NCBI GenBank assembly: GCA_041396685.1
Contig: JAWKYD010000014.1
Span: 62,001-126,000 of the forward strand
Reading direction: 5' to 3'
Source: JAUIAI01 sp041396685
GTDB taxonomy: Bacteria; Pseudomonadota; Gammaproteobacteria; Burkholderiales; Burkholderiaceae_E
DNA: 64,000 bases
Part shown: positions 45,015-55,535 of the stretch, one piece after another
How positions within the stretch are numbered: the first letter of the stretch is position 1
Layout: each line of letters begins with the position of its first letter
Translations under genes and position numbers: made by a program
The notes under the pieces: generated by a model
The model's database searches: none
Seen by the model: the letters and a program-made list of their open reading frames with translations, nothing else
What the model was told of the DNA's origin: nothing

Positions 45015-45458
45015 CTATTTCAGCTTTCTCCCGGCCGCGTCGAACACCGACACCGTCAGCGGAATCGCCGGCGCCACGCTCATCGAGACCGTGCAGAAGT
45101 CTTCGAACTGATCGAGGATACGCTCGAGGTGTTGCAGCGCATCGGCGTTCACACCGAAGTGGATCTCGACGTCGATGCCGACGATTCGCAGCCGCCCGCG
45201 CTCGTTGCGGCCCACTCGCGCGGCCGACGTCGTGCGCATGCCGCCGTGATCTTGTTTGTACTTGCTCATCGCGAAATGCAGCGAAGCCGACAGACAGTTG
45301 CCCACGGCGGCGGCCAGCAGGTGATTGGGTGCGGGGCCTGCACCCTCGCCGAGCGGCGGCGGCTCGTCGGCGGTGAGCAGTGGCCGGCCTTCGCCAAAGT
45401 CGATATCGAAACGGTATCCCTCGCCTTGGGTGAGGGTCACGCTGATCTGTCCTTCCAT
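45015..45458 (-). CDS. OsmC-family protein
   Basis: Protein of 147 residues in the OsmC superfamily. The segments FDIDFGEGRPLLTADEPPP and HLLAAAVGNCLSASLHFAM (with the conserved first cysteine near residue 54) and the later FEDFCTVSMSVAPAIPLTV (second cysteine) fit an OsmC-like peroxidase or related protein. ATG 45458 is chosen, since the frame upstream gives a non-conserved Arg/Gly-rich translation. It precedes the BNR gene by ten bases. It is a different subgroup from the OsmC/Ohr protein at 27504. Function as thiol peroxidase is inferred from the family. Confidence 0.85.
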   Translation of the reverse strand: MEGQISVTLTQGEGYRFDIDFGEGRPLLTADEPPPLGEGAGPAPNHLLAAAVGNCLSASLHFAMSKYKQDHGGMRTTSAARVGRNERGRLRIVGIDVEIHFGVNADALQHLERILDQFEDFCTVSMSVAPAIPLTVSVFDAAGRKLK

Positions 45459-45885
45459 GTCGTCGGGCTCCTGGTTCGTGGCTTGCCCGTCGATTGTGGC
45501 AGTTGCGCCGGCCCCTGGCAGGTTGAGCGGCCGGCGCGGGTGGACTCCAGGATGTTTCCCGGGCGAGGCCGCGGTGCCAGCCCAATGGCCGCCGCGACGA
45601 AAACCCGACGCGCGATGCTGCCACTGCATGAAACCAAACCGCGGCCGCCGAACACTCACGTTGGCGATGCGGCCCTCCTCAGGCCAACACGGCACGGGAA
45701 GTCCGCCGGACGATTGAAGCGCAGCGCCGCCCGGCGGTGTCGGCGCAACGACATCCGGCCGCACCGGCGGCAGCGCACGGTCTTAGAATTCGCGTACGGA
45801 ATCCAGACGGTGTTCCCTGCCGATACGGCAGCGGATGGATTCACCCCGCCGCACGAGCGGCACCTCCTTGAACGGGTCGAAGTCG
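45459..45885. other. 427-base divergent gap, no gene seen
   Basis: Between the OsmC and glutamine amidotransferase starts, so it should hold two divergent promoters. A TTAGAATT stretch at 45782-45789 could be part of a -10 element for the amidotransferase gene. Open frames across it give non-conserved Arg/Gly-rich translations. Confidence 0.45.
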
Positions 45886-46710
45886 ATGTGTCGCTGGGTC
45901 GCTTATGCGGGTCGGGCCGTTCGCCTCGAAGACGTGATCACCCGTCCGTCGCGTTCGCTCGTGCAGCAGTCGCTTGCCGCCCGCCAGTCCAAGACCGTCA
46001 CCAACGGCGACGGCTTCGGCATCGGCTGGTATGGCGACCGGGCCGTGCCGGGCGTCTATCGCGAGATCTCGCCCGCCTGGTCCGACGAGAACCTGCTCTC
46101 ACTGTGCGCGCAGATCAGTGCCGGCTGCTTCTTCGCGCATGTACGCGCGGCCACCGTCGGCGGCACCTCGCGCGCGAACTGCCATCCGTTCGCCTACGGC
46201 CCGTGGTTGTTCATGCACAACGGCCAGATCGGCGGTTTCGCGCAGATTCGTCGCCGTATCGAGGCCATGATTCCCGACAGCCTCTATTGCGCCCGTCGCG
46301 GCTCCACCGATTCCGAAGCCATCTTCCTGATCGCCCTGGGCATGATTGAGCGTGACGGCCCCGTCGAGGCGGTGCGCGCGACGCTCGCCGCCATCGTCGA
46401 CGAAATGCAGGCCGCCGGCATCGCCGAGCCGCTGCGCTTCTCGGCCGCCCTCTCGGACGGCCGCTGGCTGTATGCGTTTCGCTGGTCCAGCGACGCCTTG
46501 GCGCCATCGGTTTATTTCCGCCCCTCGGTCGGCGGACTGACCATCGTCAGCGAACCGATCGACGACAGCCCCGATGGTTGGTGTGACCTGCGCGGCGGGC
46601 AGGTGCTGACGGCCGAACGTGTCGGCGGCAGCGTTGCGTCGTCGATCGCTGCGTTCGAGGTTCGCACGCCGTCCGAATTGCCGATCCAGCCGGCAACGGT
46701 AGCTCCCTGA
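45886..46710 (+). CDS. Class II glutamine amidotransferase domain protein
   Basis: Ntn-hydrolase of 274 residues, the stand-alone class II glutamine amidotransferase (YafJ/EgtC-like). Removing the initiator Met would expose the nucleophile Cys2 in MCRWVAYAG. Other expected pieces are NGDGFGIGWYG near residue 41, AHVRAATVG near 85 (Arg), HPFAYGPWLFMHNGQIGGF near 100 (oxyanion Asn-Gly), and STDSEAIFL near 142. The ATG at 45886 is the only start that places the cysteine correctly. It would hydrolyse glutamine or another gamma-glutamyl amide; without a synthase domain the acceptor is unknown. It stands alone between divergent and convergent neighbours. Confidence 0.9.
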   Translation: MCRWVAYAGRAVRLEDVITRPSRSLVQQSLAARQSKTVTNGDGFGIGWYGDRAVPGVYREISPAWSDENLLSLCAQISAGCFFAHVRAATVGGTSRANCHPFAYGPWLFMHNGQIGGFAQIRRRIEAMIPDSLYCARRGSTDSEAIFLIALGMIERDGPVEAVRATLAAIVDEMQAAGIAEPLRFSAALSDGRWLYAFRWSSDALAPSVYFRPSVGGLTIVSEPIDDSPDGWCDLRGGQVLTAERVGGSVASSIAAFEVRTPSELPIQPATVAP

Positions 46711-46828
46711 CAACCTGCCAAGGAGACGCCGGTTCATTCGCACGATACTCGGATCTCGCCAAAGCACCAGCGCGGCCCGGACGATCGATCTGGTAACGGC
46801 ATTCGAACGACGCGTCGAACCGCGGTGC

Positions 46829-47338
46829 TCAGGGCCGTCGCGCGTCGGCGCGGGGGGGCAGGTTCTTGGGCATGAATTCCACGTAGGGCGTGTTCACGAC
46901 TCGTCCGGGAGGCACGTAATCGGGTGCCGCCACGCCGGCCAGGCCCAGGCTTCGAATGAAGCGATACAGCGACCGCAGGTCGGCATCGGTCATGGCCATC
47001 AGGCTGGGCGAGGGCATCGGTGGCCGCATCGCCGTACGCGCTTTCGCCAGGAACGCCGCCTCGTTCATGCCCTGGACGGACAGGCGCAGGTTGGTTGGGT
47101 AGGTGGTGCCCCAGGGCCCCTGGAATCCCACCAGGCTGCCGGTCAGCCATTCGTTGACCGCTGTCTTGCCGCCGGATTCCGCGAATCCCGGGGTGTGACA
47201 GTCGTTGCATCCGCCGACCATGACCAGATAGCGGCCGCGTTCGGTGGTCGGGTTCTGTTCCTGGCCAGCTTGCAGCGGGCCGACGACGGTGGCGGCCAGC
47301 GTCATTGCCAGACCGGTGATGAAGAGGTTCGGTTTCAT
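46829..47338 (-). CDS. Periplasmic c-type cytochrome
   Basis: Monohaem cytochrome c of 169 residues. The leader MKPNLFITGLAMTLAATVV to about residue 24 directs export. The haem site is CNDCH (Cys44, Cys47, His48) and the distal methionine is probably in the MPSPSLMAMTDADL stretch. RGRYLVMVGGCNDCHTPGF is the sequence form of cytochromes attached to periplasmic dehydrogenases such as aldehyde or alcohol dehydrogenase subunits, but no dehydrogenase gene is beside it. It is convergent with the amidotransferase and divergent from the transporter. Electron transfer role firm, partner unknown. Confidence 0.88.
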   Translation of the reverse strand: MKPNLFITGLAMTLAATVVGPLQAGQEQNPTTERGRYLVMVGGCNDCHTPGFAESGGKTAVNEWLTGSLVGFQGPWGTTYPTNLRLSVQGMNEAAFLAKARTAMRPPMPSPSLMAMTDADLRSLYRFIRSLGLAGVAAPDYVPPGRVVNTPYVEFMPKNLPPRADARRP

Positions 47339-47552
47339 GAGGTCACCATTGCCAAGATCACAGCGTCTATCCCGCTGCCGGAACTACTGACGTGGCGCCA
47401 AGATATCGATCGCCGGTTCGGGGCACATCGGCCGAAAGAGCCATCGGGGCGGTCACGATGGGCCATGGCGTGCCAGAGACACGGCACGCAGCGACTGCCG
47501 GCATCTGCGGATGCGGCTTGCGGCGCATCGCGTCGCCACGCAGAATCCGTCG

Positions 47553-48521
47553 ATGCAATCGGTTCTCGTCCTGCTCGGCCGCTACGCGCGCTGGGCCCTG
47601 CCGGCCGGCGTGTTCGCCGGCATCCTGTTCCCGTCGGCCGCGGCGCTGTTCCGGCCGCTGCTCGCGGCGGCCGTCATCGGCACCATCACGATCGTGCTGA
47701 TGCGGCTGGACTGGCGACGGTTGGCGGCGTTCGCGACGCAGCCGCTGCTGCCGGTCGCGCTGCTGGCCTGGCAGCTCGTGGTGTCGCCGTTGTTGGTCTG
47801 GCTGGCGACCGGCGCCCTGGGCCTGGAGGCAAACGAGCGGGTTGCGCTGCTGCTGCAATCGTCCGCGCCACCGATCGGCTCGGTGGCGGTGTTCGCGCTG
47901 ATCCTGGGCCTCGACGGTGTGCTGGCGATGGTGGGCACGGTCGCCACCACCATGTTGCTGCCGCTGACCGTCACGCCGATCGTGGGCACCTTGTTGCCCG
48001 ATGCCGGCATCGAGATCGATCTGGCCGCTTTTTTCATGCGCGTGACCACCCTGGTCTGCCTGCCCTTCCTGATCGCCGCCATCGCGCGCCGGCTGCTCGG
48101 TGCCGCGCGGCTGGCCCGCAACGATGAAGTGCTCGGCGGCCTGAACGTGGTCGTGCTGGTGATCTTCGCTCTCGCGGTCATGGATGGCGTGACCGCGCGT
48201 CTGCTGGCGGATCCGGTCCTCGTCGTTCGATTGCTGTTGCTGTCGATCGCGATGGCGATCGTGCTGCATCTATCCGGCTGGCTGCTGTTCCGGCGCGCGG
48301 GCGTCGGCCCGGCCTATACGGCGGCGTTGGTCAGCGGCAACCGCAACATGGGCCTGATGCTGATCATCACCGCGGGCACGGCCGGCGAGGTGTTCTCGCT
48401 GTATGTGGGGGTCGCGCAGATCCCGATGTATTTCGCGCCGCTGCTGCTGACCCCGCTGGTGCGTCTGTCGCAGCGGCGAGAGTTGCTGCCGGCCATGAAA
48501 CACACCGGGCCGCGTCCCTGA
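47553..48521 (+). CDS. BASS-type (bile acid:sodium symporter-like) membrane transporter
   Basis: Integral membrane protein of 322 residues with about nine to ten spans; the pattern LLQSSAPPIGSVAVFALILGL near the middle and the GNRNMGLMLIITAG segment near residue 265 are of the bile acid:Na+ symporter / AEC-like fold with its two crossover regions. It probably moves an organic anion with sodium or protons. ATG 47553 is chosen because the upstream frame lacks hydrophobicity. It overlaps a strong hairpin at its 3' end. No catabolic gene for a defined substrate adjoins it, so substrate is unknown. An arsenite-type or auxin-carrier-type transporter is the alternative. Confidence 0.75.
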   Translation: MQSVLVLLGRYARWALPAGVFAGILFPSAAALFRPLLAAAVIGTITIVLMRLDWRRLAAFATQPLLPVALLAWQLVVSPLLVWLATGALGLEANERVALLLQSSAPPIGSVAVFALILGLDGVLAMVGTVATTMLLPLTVTPIVGTLLPDAGIEIDLAAFFMRVTTLVCLPFLIAAIARRLLGAARLARNDEVLGGLNVVVLVIFALAVMDGVTARLLADPVLVVRLLLLSIAMAIVLHLSGWLLFRRAGVGPAYTAALVSGNRNMGLMLIITAGTAGEVFSLYVGVAQIPMYFAPLLLTPLVRLSQRRELLPAMKHTGPRP

Positions 48522-48536
48522 GGGAGGCGGCCCGGT
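48504..48536 (+). terminator. Strong hairpin at the end of the transporter gene
   Basis: A 10-base perfect stem (ACCGGGCCGC / GCGGCCCGGT) closes a 13-base loop that itself pairs (TCCC-TGA-GGGA). The transporter's stop codon is in the loop. No T-run follows, so it may act as an mRNA-stabilising or attenuating hairpin rather than an intrinsic terminator. Confidence 0.55.
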
Positions 48537-48787
48537 GGCTGGAGGAGGAGAGGTTGTCGTCGAACTGCGGGGCGCTGCGGCTTGTTGCGTGAACGTGTGG
48601 TTGTCGCGGACCCTGCCGCCCACCCGCTCGGGGGGCCGGAACACGCTTCCGGCTGGCGTTGGCGGTGCTTGCTCAGGTCGTTTCGGCCTGATGGAGCAGC
48701 GCCCGGTTGCCCATGAGTGGAGGTCGGCGACGAAAAGGTTCAAATGATCGCGACAAACATCCGCGAGTGCGTTCGCGGCGCCACCGC

Positions 48788-50176
48788 TCAGGTCACCCGC
48801 AGCCAGGTCATCATGCCGGCAGCCGCGTGCTCGAGCATGTGACAGTGCAACAGCCACTTCCCCGGGTTGTCGGCGACGAACGCGATCGATGTCGTCTCGC
48901 GGCGGTTCACGAGCAGGGTGTCGCGCAGCGGGCCGGGCGGACCCTGCACGGGCACCTGCCGGAAATGATGTCCATGCAGATGCATCGCGTGTGGCCATGC
49001 GGTGTCGTTGATGATCGTGATCTTCACGACTTCCCCGCGCACGACATCGACCAGTGGCGTTCCCTCCATGCCGGCCGTGCCGTTGAAGGCCCACACCTTG
49101 CCGGCACTTGCCAAGGCGCGCATATCCAGCATCCGGCCGTCCATCATCGCCCCGTGCAGGCCGCCCATCGCGCCCCCCTCCATGCGAAGCTCGACCGCTC
49201 GAGCACCGGCGGGATCGGCGATGGCCGGCACGTCGTTCGCGGGCAGGGGCGCGGGCGGCGGACGACGTTCGCTGCGCGCCTGACCTCGCACGGGAAAGCC
49301 ACACAGCACGAAACCGCCGTCGCGCTCGAGACTCGTGAGAATGGCCTCGTCGCCAACGTCGGCGACCACGTCGAGGATCAGGTCGGCGCGCTGCGCGGGA
49401 GCCAGGTCGAGTTCTTCGATGGGGGCAGGCTGATCGAGCGGCATGCCGTCCAATGCGACCACCCAGCCCTCGAATCCGCGCATGCCAATGGTGACGATGC
49501 GTGCATTTGCCGCGTTGACCACTCGCAATCGCAGACGCGCCAGACGCGCGACCTCGCGCGACCAGGCCGGATCGCCATTGACCGTGATCCAGTTGCCGAT
49601 GCGTCCGGCGTGCGCAGCGTCATGCAAGCTGCCGAATCCGGTCGCGATCTGGGCATCATCGGCGAGGCGCCAGTCGTCGATCAACAGCGGCTCGTCGAGA
49701 TCGACCTCGGGAGCGCCGTCGGGCTCCGTGACGATCAAGGCGCCGTAGAGTCCGCGTGCCACCTGTTCCCAGCTGCGGTTGTGCGAGTGGTACCAATAGG
49801 TGCCGGCGTCGGGCGCGACGAAGTCGATGTCGAAGCTCGCGCCGGGTTCGACGGCCTGCTGAGTCAGGCCGATCACGCCGTCCATCGCATTGTCGATGCG
49901 TATGCCGTGCCAGTGGACGCTCGATGCCTGCGGCAACTGGTTCACGAACCGAAGCGACAGGCGTTCGCCCCGCACGACACGAAGCACGGGCCCGGGCACC
50001 CTGCCGTCGTAGCCCCAGATCTGCGTTTCCGGGTAGCCCTCGGGCACCAGCCGCGCCAGCCCGACGCGTGCGGTCAACGTGCCTGACGGCTTCGCCCGGG
50101 TGCTCGTGGGTAGCGTCAGGGCGGCGGACAGGCCCAGCACGGATTGGTTGAAACGCCGGCGACCCATCTGATTCAT
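48788..50176 (-). CDS. Multicopper oxidase
   Basis: Exported three-cupredoxin copper oxidase of 462 residues, likely oxidising Cu(I) in the periplasm. The first ~28 residues (RRRFNQSVLGLSAALTLPT) resemble a twin-arginine leader with RRRF. All copper-ligand motifs appear: HWHGIRID, YWYHSHNRSW, HAMHLHGHHF, and the type 1/3 motif HCHMLEHAAAGMM. Between domains is a short Gly/Met-rich stretch (GGAMGGLHGAMMDGRML) resembling the Met-rich regions of CueO/CopA, here brief. ATG 50176 overlaps the copD stop by four bases, so it ends the copC-copD operon. Copper-resistance function is inferred from that context and is typical of the family. Confidence 0.92.
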   Translation of the reverse strand: MNQMGRRRFNQSVLGLSAALTLPTSTRAKPSGTLTARVGLARLVPEGYPETQIWGYDGRVPGPVLRVVRGERLSLRFVNQLPQASSVHWHGIRIDNAMDGVIGLTQQAVEPGASFDIDFVAPDAGTYWYHSHNRSWEQVARGLYGALIVTEPDGAPEVDLDEPLLIDDWRLADDAQIATGFGSLHDAAHAGRIGNWITVNGDPAWSREVARLARLRLRVVNAANARIVTIGMRGFEGWVVALDGMPLDQPAPIEELDLAPAQRADLILDVVADVGDEAILTSLERDGGFVLCGFPVRGQARSERRPPPAPLPANDVPAIADPAGARAVELRMEGGAMGGLHGAMMDGRMLDMRALASAGKVWAFNGTAGMEGTPLVDVVRGEVVKITIINDTAWPHAMHLHGHHFRQVPVQGPPGPLRDTLLVNRRETTSIAFVADNPGKWLLHCHMLEHAAAGMMTWLRVT

Positions 50177-51135
50177 GTCACCATCCCCATGCCATCCCGG
50201 CTCGCCGGATGCCGCGGCACGAAGCAAGCGCCGGCAGCGTGCTCGGACTCGCGCGGCGGCGTCGCCACGGTGGTTACGACCGCCGTCGTGAGCAGGATCA
50301 CCACGATGACGGCGGCTTCGATGCCGATCGAGCGCCTCAGTTGCCCGCCCGCCTCGGGCCGCGCCGACAGCAGGCGCGGTGTCAGTCGAAAGCGGTTCAG
50401 TGCGGCCAGCCCCAGGACCACGGCAACCAGCAGCAGCTTGACCGTGAACAACTGACCGTACGGGGTGCCGACCGCGCTGACCGACGACAGGCCCAGCTGC
50501 CACAGCGTGATGGCGCCGGCGATGATCAGGCCAGCCACGATCCAGGCGGCCTTGCGACCGAATTCGTCGGCCAGAGCTCCGGCCCTGACCGGCGAAGCAC
50601 GCCCGGCACGCCGCGCCAACGGCGCGAGTGATCCGATCCAGAAGGCAAGCCCACCGATATGGAGGGTCACCAGCGTGGCAAGGATCAGGCGCGGATCGCC
50701 GAGCGCGTGGCCGCGCAGCGCAAACGACGCGCAGGTCAGGAGCGCGCCGGACGAGGCGACCCACATTGCCGGGCCGGCGCGCAGCAGAACGGCCGCCGCG
50801 ATCAGTAGCAGTCCCACCAGGCGTACGGTCACCGCGCTGCCCAGCGGGCTTTCTGCGACGATCTGAAGCAGGGCCGGATCCAACATGTCCTGGAGGGAGC
50901 CACCGGCGAGATAGCCAGCACGAATCGGCAGCCGCAACACGCTGAAAACGGCCGCTACCAGCGCCCAGACCAGTGCCGTGCGACTCAGCACGGATCGCTC
51001 GTCGGGCGCCAGCCCGCGCAACCCGGCGCTCGCCAACACGCTGCCCACCGCCAGCAGCGTGGCCACGTAGGTCACCGCCTTCACGGCGATCGAGAGCCAG
51101 GTATAGGCCTCGACCGATGCGATCACGGCCATCAT
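50173..51135 (-). CDS. copD: CopD-family copper membrane protein
   Basis: Integral membrane protein of about 320 residues with roughly eight spans, of the CopD/PcoD family that works with CopC in copper uptake or export across the inner membrane. Typical are TYVATLLAVGSVLASAGLR near the N-terminus, ALLTCASFALRGHALGDPR (conserved histidine), TLVTLHIGGLAFWIGSLAPL and GQLFTVKLLLVAVVLGLAALNRFRL near the C-terminus (given in parts). Start 51135 is the ATG closest before the first span; an ATG at 51216 in frame overlaps copC by 50 bases. Gene order copC-copD-multicopper oxidase with overlaps supports one operon. Confidence 0.85.
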   Translation of the reverse strand: MMAVIASVEAYTWLSIAVKAVTYVATLLAVGSVLASAGLRGLAPDERSVLSRTALVWALVAAVFSVLRLPIRAGYLAGGSLQDMLDPALLQIVAESPLGSAVTVRLVGLLLIAAAVLLRAGPAMWVASSGALLTCASFALRGHALGDPRLILATLVTLHIGGLAFWIGSLAPLARRAGRASPVRAGALADEFGRKAAWIVAGLIIAGAITLWQLGLSSVSAVGTPYGQLFTVKLLLVAVVLGLAALNRFRLTPRLLSARPEAGGQLRRSIGIEAAVIVVILLTTAVVTTVATPPRESEHAAGACFVPRHPASRDGMGMVT

Positions 51136-51166
51136 CGGCCGGTGGCGCGGCGGTTCGGCGCCGGCA

Positions 51167-51526
51167 TCAAGGCCCGATCCGGAATCGGAACTCGCCGTCG
51201 AGCGGATGGCCATCATCGGACAGCCCGCGCCACTTCACGACGTAGGCGCCCGGACCGAGCGGCACGGGCTTTCCTTCGAACCGTTTGACGGCGGCCGTGC
51301 CGTCGGGGCGGCTCACCTCGTACCGCTTGCCGTCGGCATCCGTCAGGCGAATCAGAGTCAGTCGGACCGGGCGACTGAATGTCATTTCGATGGTGTCCGG
51401 TGCGGCCTGGAGCACCGCGCCGTCGGCCGGAACCGTGGCCATGCGCTTGGAGTGCGCCCTGGCGTGATCGACGTGTGCGGCGAGCAAAGTGGTCGTGAGC
51501 AAGGCGACCAACAGATAGCGGCGCAT
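51167..51526 (-). CDS. copC: CopC-family periplasmic copper-binding protein
   Basis: Periplasmic copper protein of 119 residues, the normal CopC length. The signal peptide (LLVALLTTTLLAAHVDHARA) should be cut after Ala24, making His25 (HSKRM) the N-terminal copper ligand. Further hallmarks are ATVPADGAVLQAAPDTIEM, FSRPVRLTLIRL and the C-terminal WRGLSDDGHPLDGEFRFRI with the second histidine. It begins the copper operon, about 30 bases ahead of the chosen copD start. ATG 51526 is followed directly by the leader and preceded by AGGGAGAA. It carries copper(II) to or from CopD. Confidence 0.92.
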   Translation of the reverse strand: MRRYLLVALLTTTLLAAHVDHARAHSKRMATVPADGAVLQAAPDTIEMTFSRPVRLTLIRLTDADGKRYEVSRPDGTAAVKRFEGKPVPLGPGAYVVKWRGLSDDGHPLDGEFRFRIGP

Positions 51527-51655
51527 CGCGTTCTCCCTTCGAATCCGTCGGGTCCGGATAATCGGCCACAACATCGCCATGGGCAAGGCCGGCGGTTCGA
51601 ACCGCCACCGGCGTGCGATCGATCGGCCGCCAACCGCGAACGGGCTGCCCCGGCG

Positions 51656-52240
51656 TCAGCCCGATCCGAGCAAGGTGGGCGGTGCGCCGCGCGCGCTCGC
51701 TTCGAGTACCTGCCTTGCGGCCGGCGTGATCGAGGCGCCCGGTGCGTGTTGCATGAGGTGACGCGCAAACTCGGGCACTCCGGCGAGCATCGCCGAGATC
51801 CGAAGCACCCGTCCGTCACGGGCGCGCAGCACGAACCACATCATCGGGCGAGAATACTCGACGCGGTCGATGCAGGACCACTCGAGATCGCCGCGCGGGA
51901 GCAGCAAGCCCTGGTAACCAAGCCCACGCACGCTCAGATGGTAGCGCTCGACGCAATAGCCTGCGATCAGCACGAGCGAGAGCGCCATCAGGCCGAACAA
52001 GGCCGCCGACAGCCACCGGTTGCCACCGATGCGTCCGATATCGCCGAACAGCGCGAAGCCTGCGAGCACCACGAAGCCCGCCATCGCGATGAACAGGAAG
52101 GGGCGCGGCTGGCGCAATTGGTAGCGCTGGTTCGCGGGGCGCGCGCTGAAGCGCCCGCGCTCGGCCCACCGGATGATCGACATCACCGCGAACTGACCCA
52201 GCACGCAGTGGAAGGCTAGATTGATCCAGAACTCGTTCAT
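51656..52240 (-). CDS. Membrane protein with PH-like soluble domain, unknown function
   Basis: Protein of 194 residues with hydrophobic segments at about residues 5-22 (INLAFHCVLGQFAVMSII), 47-65 (LFIAMAGFVVLAGFALFG) and 76-93 (LSAALFGLMALSLVLIAGY). The remaining half is a soluble domain with short beta strands (LEWSCIDRVEYSRPMMWFVL, RDGRVLRISAM), the type seen in PH/YdbS-like domains of small bacterial membrane proteins. No named family is assigned. It is 130 bases upstream of copC on the same strand and 140 bases after the boxA end, so its operon membership is unclear. Confidence 0.75.
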   Translation of the reverse strand: MNEFWINLAFHCVLGQFAVMSIIRWAERGRFSARPANQRYQLRQPRPFLFIAMAGFVVLAGFALFGDIGRIGGNRWLSAALFGLMALSLVLIAGYCVERYHLSVRGLGYQGLLLPRGDLEWSCIDRVEYSRPMMWFVLRARDGRVLRISAMLAGVPEFARHLMQHAPGASITPAARQVLEASARGAPPTLLGSG

Positions 52241-52380
52241 TGACTCGACAGCCTCGACGCACTTTCTTCCGCCGCGATCATGGCACGGCATCTCCGGGCG
52301 CAACGACGCCGTGTGGAATCTGCGGAACACCGGGGTTGCGGGCGGTCGTGCCGGCCGACCATCGGGGCCGGCCGCCGCGC

Positions 52381-53685
52381 TCAATACGTCTCGAGATGCA
52401 GCCGTCCCTGCTGCTTGAGCGCCGTGCCGATGGCGTCCCAATCGTGTCCGGCAGCCGCGGCGATCTCGCGCAAGGCCAGCACCACGCCTTCTTCCATGGC
52501 CTTCAGCCCGCAGACGTAGAAGTAGGCATTCGGATCGGCCAGCAGCGGCGCGAGATCGGCCGCGCGCTCGCGCATCAGATCCTGCACATAGCGCTTGGGC
52601 TGGCCCGGCGTGCGGCTGAACGCCAGGTTGATGTCGATGAAGTCGTGCGGCAGGCTCTGCAACGGCCCGAAATAGGGCAGTTCCTCGCGCGTGCGCGCAC
52701 CGAAGAACAGCATCAGTCGCCCGCTCTCGAACTTGCCCGAGGCGCGCAGGCGGCGGCGCCACTCGGTCATCGCGCGCATCGGCGCGCTGCCGGTGCCGGT
52801 GCAGATCATGACGATGTGGCTGCGCGGGTGGTTCGGCATCAGGAAGGTGCCGCCGAACGGGCCCACCACGCGCACCTTGTCGCCGACCTTCAGGTCACAG
52901 ACATAGTTGGAACACACGCCGCGCACCGGGTTGCCGTCGTAGTCTTCGAGCACCCGCTTCACGGTGAGCGAGAGGTTGTTGTAGCCCGGGCGCTCGCCGT
53001 TGCGCGGACTGGCCACCGAGTACTGGCGCGGCAGATGCGGCAGGCCGCGAGCGTCGTTGCCCGGCGGCACGATGCCGATCGACTGACCCTCGAGCACCGG
53101 AAACGGCATGGCACCGAAATCGAGCACGACGTGATGGGTGTCGTATTCGGTGCCGACCTCGGTGACGCGCCAGTTGCCGACCACGGTGGCCTCGACGGTC
53201 GGGTTCTGCGTCTTGGGCCCGTACAGATTGGTATACGGATGCGCGGCCGACCACGGCGGAATCGTGGCGTTGAACTGTGCACTGCGAAACGCGCCGGCCT
53301 CGCCCAGCGCCGAACTCGACGAGGGTGCGGTCGAGCGGTCGTCGAGCACGTTCTCGGTGAGCATCGCGGGCGCGCCTTCGTCGGCCTCGGCCAGTCCCTC
53401 GAACGCGGAGTCGGGCAGCGCCTCAGGCAGTTCGTCCCAGCCGAATTGATCGTCGATCGAATAGGCGCGGGCCCGCGGCACCTTGCGCCAGTTGTCGATG
53501 CTGCCGGTCGGGCAGGGTGAGATGCAGTCCATGCAGAAGTTGCACTTCTCCGCATCGACCACGTAGTTGTTGGCGTCGTGCGTGATCGCCCCGACCGGAC
53601 AGGTGGCCTCGCAGGTGTTGCAGCGGATGCAGATCTCGGGATCGATCAGGTGCTGGTTGAGCACGACGGCGTCGGGAGCATTCAT
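52381..53685 (-). CDS. boxA: Benzoyl-CoA 2,3-epoxidase reductase component
   Basis: Iron-sulfur flavoprotein of 434 residues that passes NADPH electrons to BoxB for epoxidation of benzoyl-CoA. Two ferredoxin-type clusters are complete: CIRCNTCEATCP (Cys19, 22, 25, 29) and CNFCMDCISPCP (Cys48, 51, 54, 58). After a Ser/Ala-rich linker (about 100-135) comes the FAD/NADP reductase part: PRQYSVAS for FAD, GPFGGTFLMP, and VMICTGTGSAPMRAM for nucleotide. ATG 53685 starts with MNAPDAVV, as in characterised BoxA proteins. It ends the operon boxR-boxC-boxB-boxA and lies 183 bases after boxB. High confidence. Confidence 0.95.
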   Translation of the reverse strand: MNAPDAVVLNQHLIDPEICIRCNTCEATCPVGAITHDANNYVVDAEKCNFCMDCISPCPTGSIDNWRKVPRARAYSIDDQFGWDELPEALPDSAFEGLAEADEGAPAMLTENVLDDRSTAPSSSSALGEAGAFRSAQFNATIPPWSAAHPYTNLYGPKTQNPTVEATVVGNWRVTEVGTEYDTHHVVLDFGAMPFPVLEGQSIGIVPPGNDARGLPHLPRQYSVASPRNGERPGYNNLSLTVKRVLEDYDGNPVRGVCSNYVCDLKVGDKVRVVGPFGGTFLMPNHPRSHIVMICTGTGSAPMRAMTEWRRRLRASGKFESGRLMLFFGARTREELPYFGPLQSLPHDFIDINLAFSRTPGQPKRYVQDLMRERAADLAPLLADPNAYFYVCGLKAMEEGVVLALREIAAAAGHDWDAIGTALKQQGRLHLETY

Positions 53686-53868
53686 GGGCTGTCTCTGCGG
53701 CGATGCGGGCACGCGGCGATGCTTGGCGTAATCGGGCGAACGTGGCGTGGTGGGCGCGGCGGGCGGTGCCATGGCCGCGCCCGGGCCAGCCATTGTCGCC
53801 CACCCGGGCGGCGACGTGCTTGCGGCTGACCCGACCCGGAGCGAGCCCCGGGTCGATGACGGGCTCGT

Positions 53869-55299
<1,431 letters not shown>

Positions 55300-55535
55300 G
55301 CGAGTCTCCGGGGTGAACGTTGAGGGTCGATGGTCTCGCCTTCGGTCGGGCCCGGCCATCGAATCCGGGCTCGCGACAATTGGTTGCGGATGTTCGGGCG
55401 CTTCGTGCGCCCGAGCACCGGGAAATCGGCGCCGCGTGGATGGCGGGCGATACCGACCGTGCCGATCGGCATCGGTCGTTCGTCCCGCCCGCGGCTACGG
55501 CCGGCGCGGCCGGCGCCGACGCGGCACGTCGAAAC

